Positions 7,229 to 9,630 of a stretch of 9,630 nucleotides of DNA are shown one piece after another. Position 1 is the stretch's first letter. Each line of letters opens with the position of its first letter. Under the pieces are notes generated by a model. The model was not told the DNA's origin, searched no databases, and saw nothing but the letters and a program-made list of their open reading frames with translations. This DNA comes from JBAWAP01 sp049589355 (lineage in GTDB: Bacteria; Chloroflexota; Anaerolineae; VGOG01): assembly GCA_049589355.1 (NCBI GenBank), contig JBAWAP010000113.1:1-9630 (forward strand). The letters run 5' to 3'. The translations under genes were made by a program, and so were the position numbers.

Positions 7229-8419
7229 TCATTCCAACGCCTGGTCTAAATCGGCGATGATGTCCTTGATGTCTTCGATGCCTACCGAGAGGCGCACCAA
7301 CCCCTCTCCGATGCCGATGGCGGCGCGCTCCTCCGGGGAAAGCGCGCGGTGGGAAGAATGAGCAGGGTAGAGAGCTAGGCTGTAGACGTCGCCCAGGGTT
7401 GTGGCCGGCAAGATGAGCTCCAGGGCCTCCATAAAACGAAAGACCTGGGCCCGACTGGCGCCAGCAATCTCGAAGGAGACCATACCACCGTAACAACCAT
7501 CTCGGAAGAGGTGGGTCGCTACAGAGTGCTGAGGGTGACTAGGCAGGCCGGGGTAGTTCACCCTGGCGATTTTGGGGTGCTCGGCCAGCCAATTGGCCAC
7601 CGTGGCAGCGTTGCGGCAGTGCTGAGCCATGCGCAGGGGCAGGGTCTTGAGGCCCCGCATGGTCAGCCAGGCCTGATGAGGGCCCAGATTGCCGCCGGTT
7701 AGCTTGATGATCTCCCACAGACGCTTCCGCCTCTCGGCGGAGGTGACCACCACCCCGCCCAGGACATCGCCGTGACCACCCAGGTACTTGGTTGAGCTGT
7801 GAACAACGTAGTCAGCGCCAAGAGTCAGGGGCCGGGCGAGATAGGGGGTGGCAAAGGTGCTATCCACGATTACCTCGGCTCCGTGGGCGTGGGCCAACTC
7901 AGCCACGGCCGGTACATCGGCTACCTTAAGCAAGGGATTGGAGATGACTTCGCAGAAAACGCCCTTGGGTTTTTCCTCGACAATCGCCCGTTCCACGGAC
8001 GCTAGATCGGTGATGTCCACGAAGCGCACCCGCACACCCAGGGAGGTGAAAAGGTTAGCCAGGAGAGCATAGGTGGCACCGTAGACATCTTGAGCGGCCA
8101 CAACGGCCTGGCCGGCCTCCAGGTCCGTGGCCAATAAAGCAGCATGGATGGCCGCCATACCTGAAGCGAAGGATAGAGCCGCCTCGCCGCCCTCTAAGGT
8201 TGCCACCGCCTGCTCCAGGGCTGCATTGGTGGGGGTGCCGTAGCGGGGATAGACGTAACCCTCGCGCTCGGCAGCGAAGACCGCGTCTAGCTGATCCATG
8301 CTCTCGTACAGGTAGCCGACCGAATTATAGATCGGGGTCACTACCGGAGTGAAATCGGGCCGTGGGCCACGCTCCCCAGCGTGCACGGCTTGAGTAAAGA
8401 TGCTTAGATTTGTTAACAT
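7229..8419 (-). CDS. PLP-dependent Cys/Met metabolism enzyme (cystathionine gamma-synthase/lyase family)
   Basis: 396 residues, the normal family length, ATG at 8419 with GAGGAG 9 nt upstream. The PLP lysine is K211 in HSSTKYLGGHGDVLGG. Y57/R59 (YPRYGTPTN) are the phosphate-binding residues contributed across the dimer. SGMAA (86-90) and VDSTFATP (185-192, Asp binding the pyridine nitrogen) are intact, and RLSVGIED (376-383) holds the substrate-carboxylate Arg. Members carry out transsulfuration or sulfhydrylation: cystathionine gamma-synthase, gamma-lyase, O-acyl-homoserine sulfhydrylase or methionine gamma-lyase. The position that is Cys in classical methionine gamma-lyase (YGCT) is Ala here (YGATY, 113-117), which argues against that activity. 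I cannot separate synthase from lyase, so I give no symbol. It acts in the cytoplasm and has no evident link to glycan synthesis; it may simply border the cluster. Confidence 0.9.
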   Translation of the reverse strand: MLTNLSIFTQAVHAGERGPRPDFTPVVTPIYNSVGYLYESMDQLDAVFAAEREGYVYPRYGTPTNAALEQAVATLEGGEAALSFASGMAAIHAALLATDLEAGQAVVAAQDVYGATYALLANLFTSLGVRVRFVDITDLASVERAIVEEKPKGVFCEVISNPLLKVADVPAVAELAHAHGAEVIVDSTFATPYLARPLTLGADYVVHSSTKYLGGHGDVLGGVVVTSAERRKRLWEIIKLTGGNLGPHQAWLTMRGLKTLPLRMAQHCRNAATVANWLAEHPKIARVNYPGLPSHPQHSVATHLFRDGCYGGMVSFEIAGASRAQVFRFMEALELILPATTLGDVYSLALYPAHSSHRALSPEERAAIGIGEGLVRLSVGIEDIKDIIADLDQALE

Positions 8420-8428
8420 GACTCAGTT

Positions 8429-8434
8429 CTCCTC
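8429..8434 (-). promoter_or_regulatory. Shine-Dalgarno of the PLP enzyme gene
   Basis: GAGGAG on the minus strand, 9 nt upstream of ATG at 8419. It supports this start, which also matches the usual N-terminus of the family (TQAVHAGE). Confidence 0.7.
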
Positions 8435-8486
8435 ATCGTAGGTCTTGAGGAAAATCAATGTGGGGGTAACTGGGCTGTTCCCGACC

Positions 8487-8570
8487 TCATCCTTTTAGCT
8501 CTTCGATCTCCCTTTCCACTTCCTCCAGTTCCTTTTCAAGCTCCTTCTTGGACTCTTCAGGGTATTCTTT
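8487..8570 (-). pseudogene. remnant of a small charged coiled-coil protein (C-terminal end)
   Basis: Between two in-frame TGA codons (8571-8573 and 8487-8489) the minus strand reads 27 codons beginning KEYPEESKKELEKELEEV and ending REIEELKG. This is a strongly heptad-like Glu/Lys/Leu sequence, unlike random intergenic translation. There is no ATG and a stop lies immediately upstream, so it looks like the 3' end of a lost or truncated gene. Similar tails end small DUF5320-like and other coiled-coil proteins, but I cannot assign the family. The rest of the 174-bp spacer (8420-8593) holds only the ribosome site of the downstream gene; I see no convincing promoter or terminator in it. Confidence 0.4.
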
Positions 8571-8593
8571 TCAGGTCGGAGAAACAACTAACT

Positions 8594-9163
8594 TCAGGCG
8601 CTACTTGTACTATTTCCCCCTCGCATTGCCTGCAGTACGAGAATGAAAGCCCCTATGCCGATAAAGACGTCGCCAATGCTGAAGACATTGCTAAATGGCA
8701 ACCAAGATGGAAGAAGAAAGATATCTGCTAGAAAGGGCAATCGCGTTTCACTGATCAGTACCGTGGAGTTGGAGAGGTATCCTCTGGCTCGCAGTAGCTC
8801 TGCCCTATGGGCCATGCCAGCTCGAGTTAGATTATCCAGGGAAACAGGCATGTAACCCTCGTTGGCGGCGATCACGAGGAAATTCAATAGCAGCCCTAGG
8901 CCGAGTATCTTCATTCCGCTCAGCGACAGATTGAGACCTACAGCAAGCAGTAGCAGGAGGATGGAGGAGATATAAAGGGCAGGGCCAAGGCGATTTGACC
9001 AACCTAGACTCTCGAACTGGGGGGAGAAGGCGACGATCTGAAGCAAAAAAGCAATCAAGATCAACCAGCCGCAGCGCAGAGGAAGCTGTGTCAATTTGAC
9101 TAGACTTCCCCCACGCGCCCACCCTACAATCAACCCACAGAGAAGGGCAAGCAACAAGAACAT
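8594..9163 (-). CDS. DUF5317-type integral membrane protein
   Basis: 189 residues, ATG at 9163, TGA at 8594. Five hydrophobic segments are visible at about 1-15, 31-46, 61-78, 84-100 and 163-180. The family-like blocks are NFLVIAANEGYMPVS (94-108) and RLPFLADIFLLPSW (141-154) followed by LPFSNVFSIGDVFIGIG (155-171), which I associate with DUF5317 from memory. The function of that family is unknown to me. The gene begins one base after the stop of the HD-GYP gene and has only a distant GAGGGGG ribosome site, so translation is probably coupled to it. A membrane role alongside a cyclic-di-GMP or signalling phosphodiesterase is conceivable from this pairing, but nothing in the sequence demonstrates it. 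Confidence 0.8.
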   Translation of the reverse strand: MFLLLALLCGLIVGWARGGSLVKLTQLPLRCGWLILIAFLLQIVAFSPQFESLGWSNRLGPALYISSILLLLLAVGLNLSLSGMKILGLGLLLNFLVIAANEGYMPVSLDNLTRAGMAHRAELLRARGYLSNSTVLISETRLPFLADIFLLPSWLPFSNVFSIGDVFIGIGAFILVLQAMRGGNSTSSA

Positions 9164-9164
9164 C

Positions 9165-9630
9165 TTAGGCCAGCCCCCTCGCTTTGGCCTTGATGGGCAT
9201 GAAAATGGGTTCTTCCTCGAGAATAGTCAAAAAGGTATCCACTATTATTGGATCGAATTGGGTTCCCCTGCCTGCTTCTAATTCAGCAACTGCTGCCTGA
9301 TAGGACAGGGCAGGTCGGTACGGGCGGTCGGACGTCATGGCCTCGAAGGCGTCGGCTACGGCCAGGATACGTGCTCCTAGAGGGATCCTGTTTCCTTCGA
9401 TCCCGCCAGGGTAGCCGCTTCCTTCAAACCACTCGTGGTGATGGAGTATTATGTTCCTAGCAGTTGGATGGAAGGAAAGTTGGGCAATGATATCGGCACC
9501 AACATCCGGATGTTTCCGTATGATTCTCCATTCGTCGTCCTCTAAAGGGCCAGATTTCGAGAGAATGCCCTCGGGAACGTCGATCTTTCCCAGATCATGG
9601 ATGCTAGCAGCCCAGACGATGGATTCTATC
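9165..9630 (-). CDS. HD-GYP domain phosphohydrolase (5' end outside the window)
   Basis: The final 154 codons of a gene that enters from the right edge and ends with TAA at 9165-9167. All catalytic blocks of an HD-GYP domain are present: HDLGKIDVPEGIL, RKHPDVGADI, HHHEWFEGSGYPGGI, and RILAVADAFEAMTSDRPYR, followed by GTQFDPIIVDTFL. The HD pair, the later His residues and the VAD aspartate supply the metal site. HD-GYP proteins hydrolyse cyclic di-GMP (or related cyclic dinucleotides) to linear products or GMP. In the usual HHExxDGxGYP stretch, Asp is replaced by Glu (WFEG); the GYP triad itself is kept, so activity is plausible. Any N-terminal sensor domain lies outside the window. The DUF5317 gene starts one base downstream. 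Confidence 0.92.
   Translation of the reverse strand, partial: IESIVWAASIHDLGKIDVPEGILSKSGPLEDDEWRIIRKHPDVGADIIAQLSFHPTARNIILHHHEWFEGSGYPGGIEGNRIPLGARILAVADAFEAMTSDRPYRPALSYQAAVAELEAGRGTQFDPIIVDTFLTILEEEPIFMPIKAKARGLA

Noticed and set aside
7038..7496. 152-codon minus-strand frame spanning the spacer upstream of wzt
   Set aside because: It overlaps the ends of two well-supported genes in another frame and has an Arg/Gly/Pro-rich composition typical of an off-frame read.
7229..8419. Methionine gamma-lyase as the specific identity of the PLP enzyme
   Set aside because: The diagnostic active-site Cys of the YGCT motif is Ala here, so only the family-level call is supported.
8481..8579. Inverted repeat CCGACCT/AGGTCGG as a transcription terminator after the DUF5317 gene
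   Set aside because: The arms are 85 bases apart and no T run follows, so it does not look like an intrinsic terminator.

Overview
All eight recognisable protein genes lie on the minus strand. Transcription runs from the right edge (9630) to the left edge (1), and the genes at both edges are cut off. The window suggests a moderately GC-rich bacterium, possibly Chloroflexota. The hints are a DUF5317-type membrane protein beside an HD-GYP protein, and a short dispersed repeat (CTTCGACAGGCTCAGGACA) inserted inside a coding region. I hold the taxon only weakly, because the repeat and both families also occur elsewhere. I see no tRNA, rRNA, CRISPR array or intact insertion sequence, and no gene-free stretch longer than 174 bp.

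Right part (9630 to 8594): the C-terminal half of an HD-GYP phosphodiesterase is followed after one base by a small DUF5317-type membrane protein. A 174-bp spacer (8420-8593) holds a short coding remnant that encodes a charged coiled-coil tail. Next is a PLP enzyme of the cystathionine gamma-synthase/lyase family (8419-7229), then a 103-bp spacer.

Left part (7125 to 1): a surface-polysaccharide cluster. It begins with a Wzt-type ABC exporter ATPase carrying the extra C-terminal domain (7125-5899). A 987-residue protein with four regions follows (5886-2923): SAM methyltransferase, coiled coil, GT2-type glycosyltransferase, GT4-type glycosyltransferase. Then come a GT-B glycosyltransferase (2926-1751), a low-GC SAM methyltransferase (1711-830) and a second copy of the same GT-B glycosyltransferase (861 to beyond 1). 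Spacing is tight: 12 bp, 4-bp overlap, 39 bp, 32-bp overlap. This fits one operon that assembles and methylates a glycan on a lipid carrier and exports it through an ABC-2 transporter. The partner permease (Wzm) is not in the window.

The most unusual part is the duplication history in the left third. The two GT copies form a direct repeat (1-895 and 1988-2961) that includes the last codons of the gene upstream of each copy. A 1-bp indel at this duplicated junction turned a 4-bp ATGA overlap into a 32-bp overlap and gave the intervening methyltransferase a new tail. The right-hand GT copy also gained two in-frame insertions, a REP-like repeat and a 72-bp segment ending in a 19-bp imperfect duplication. 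Both sit at the hinge between its two Rossmann domains.
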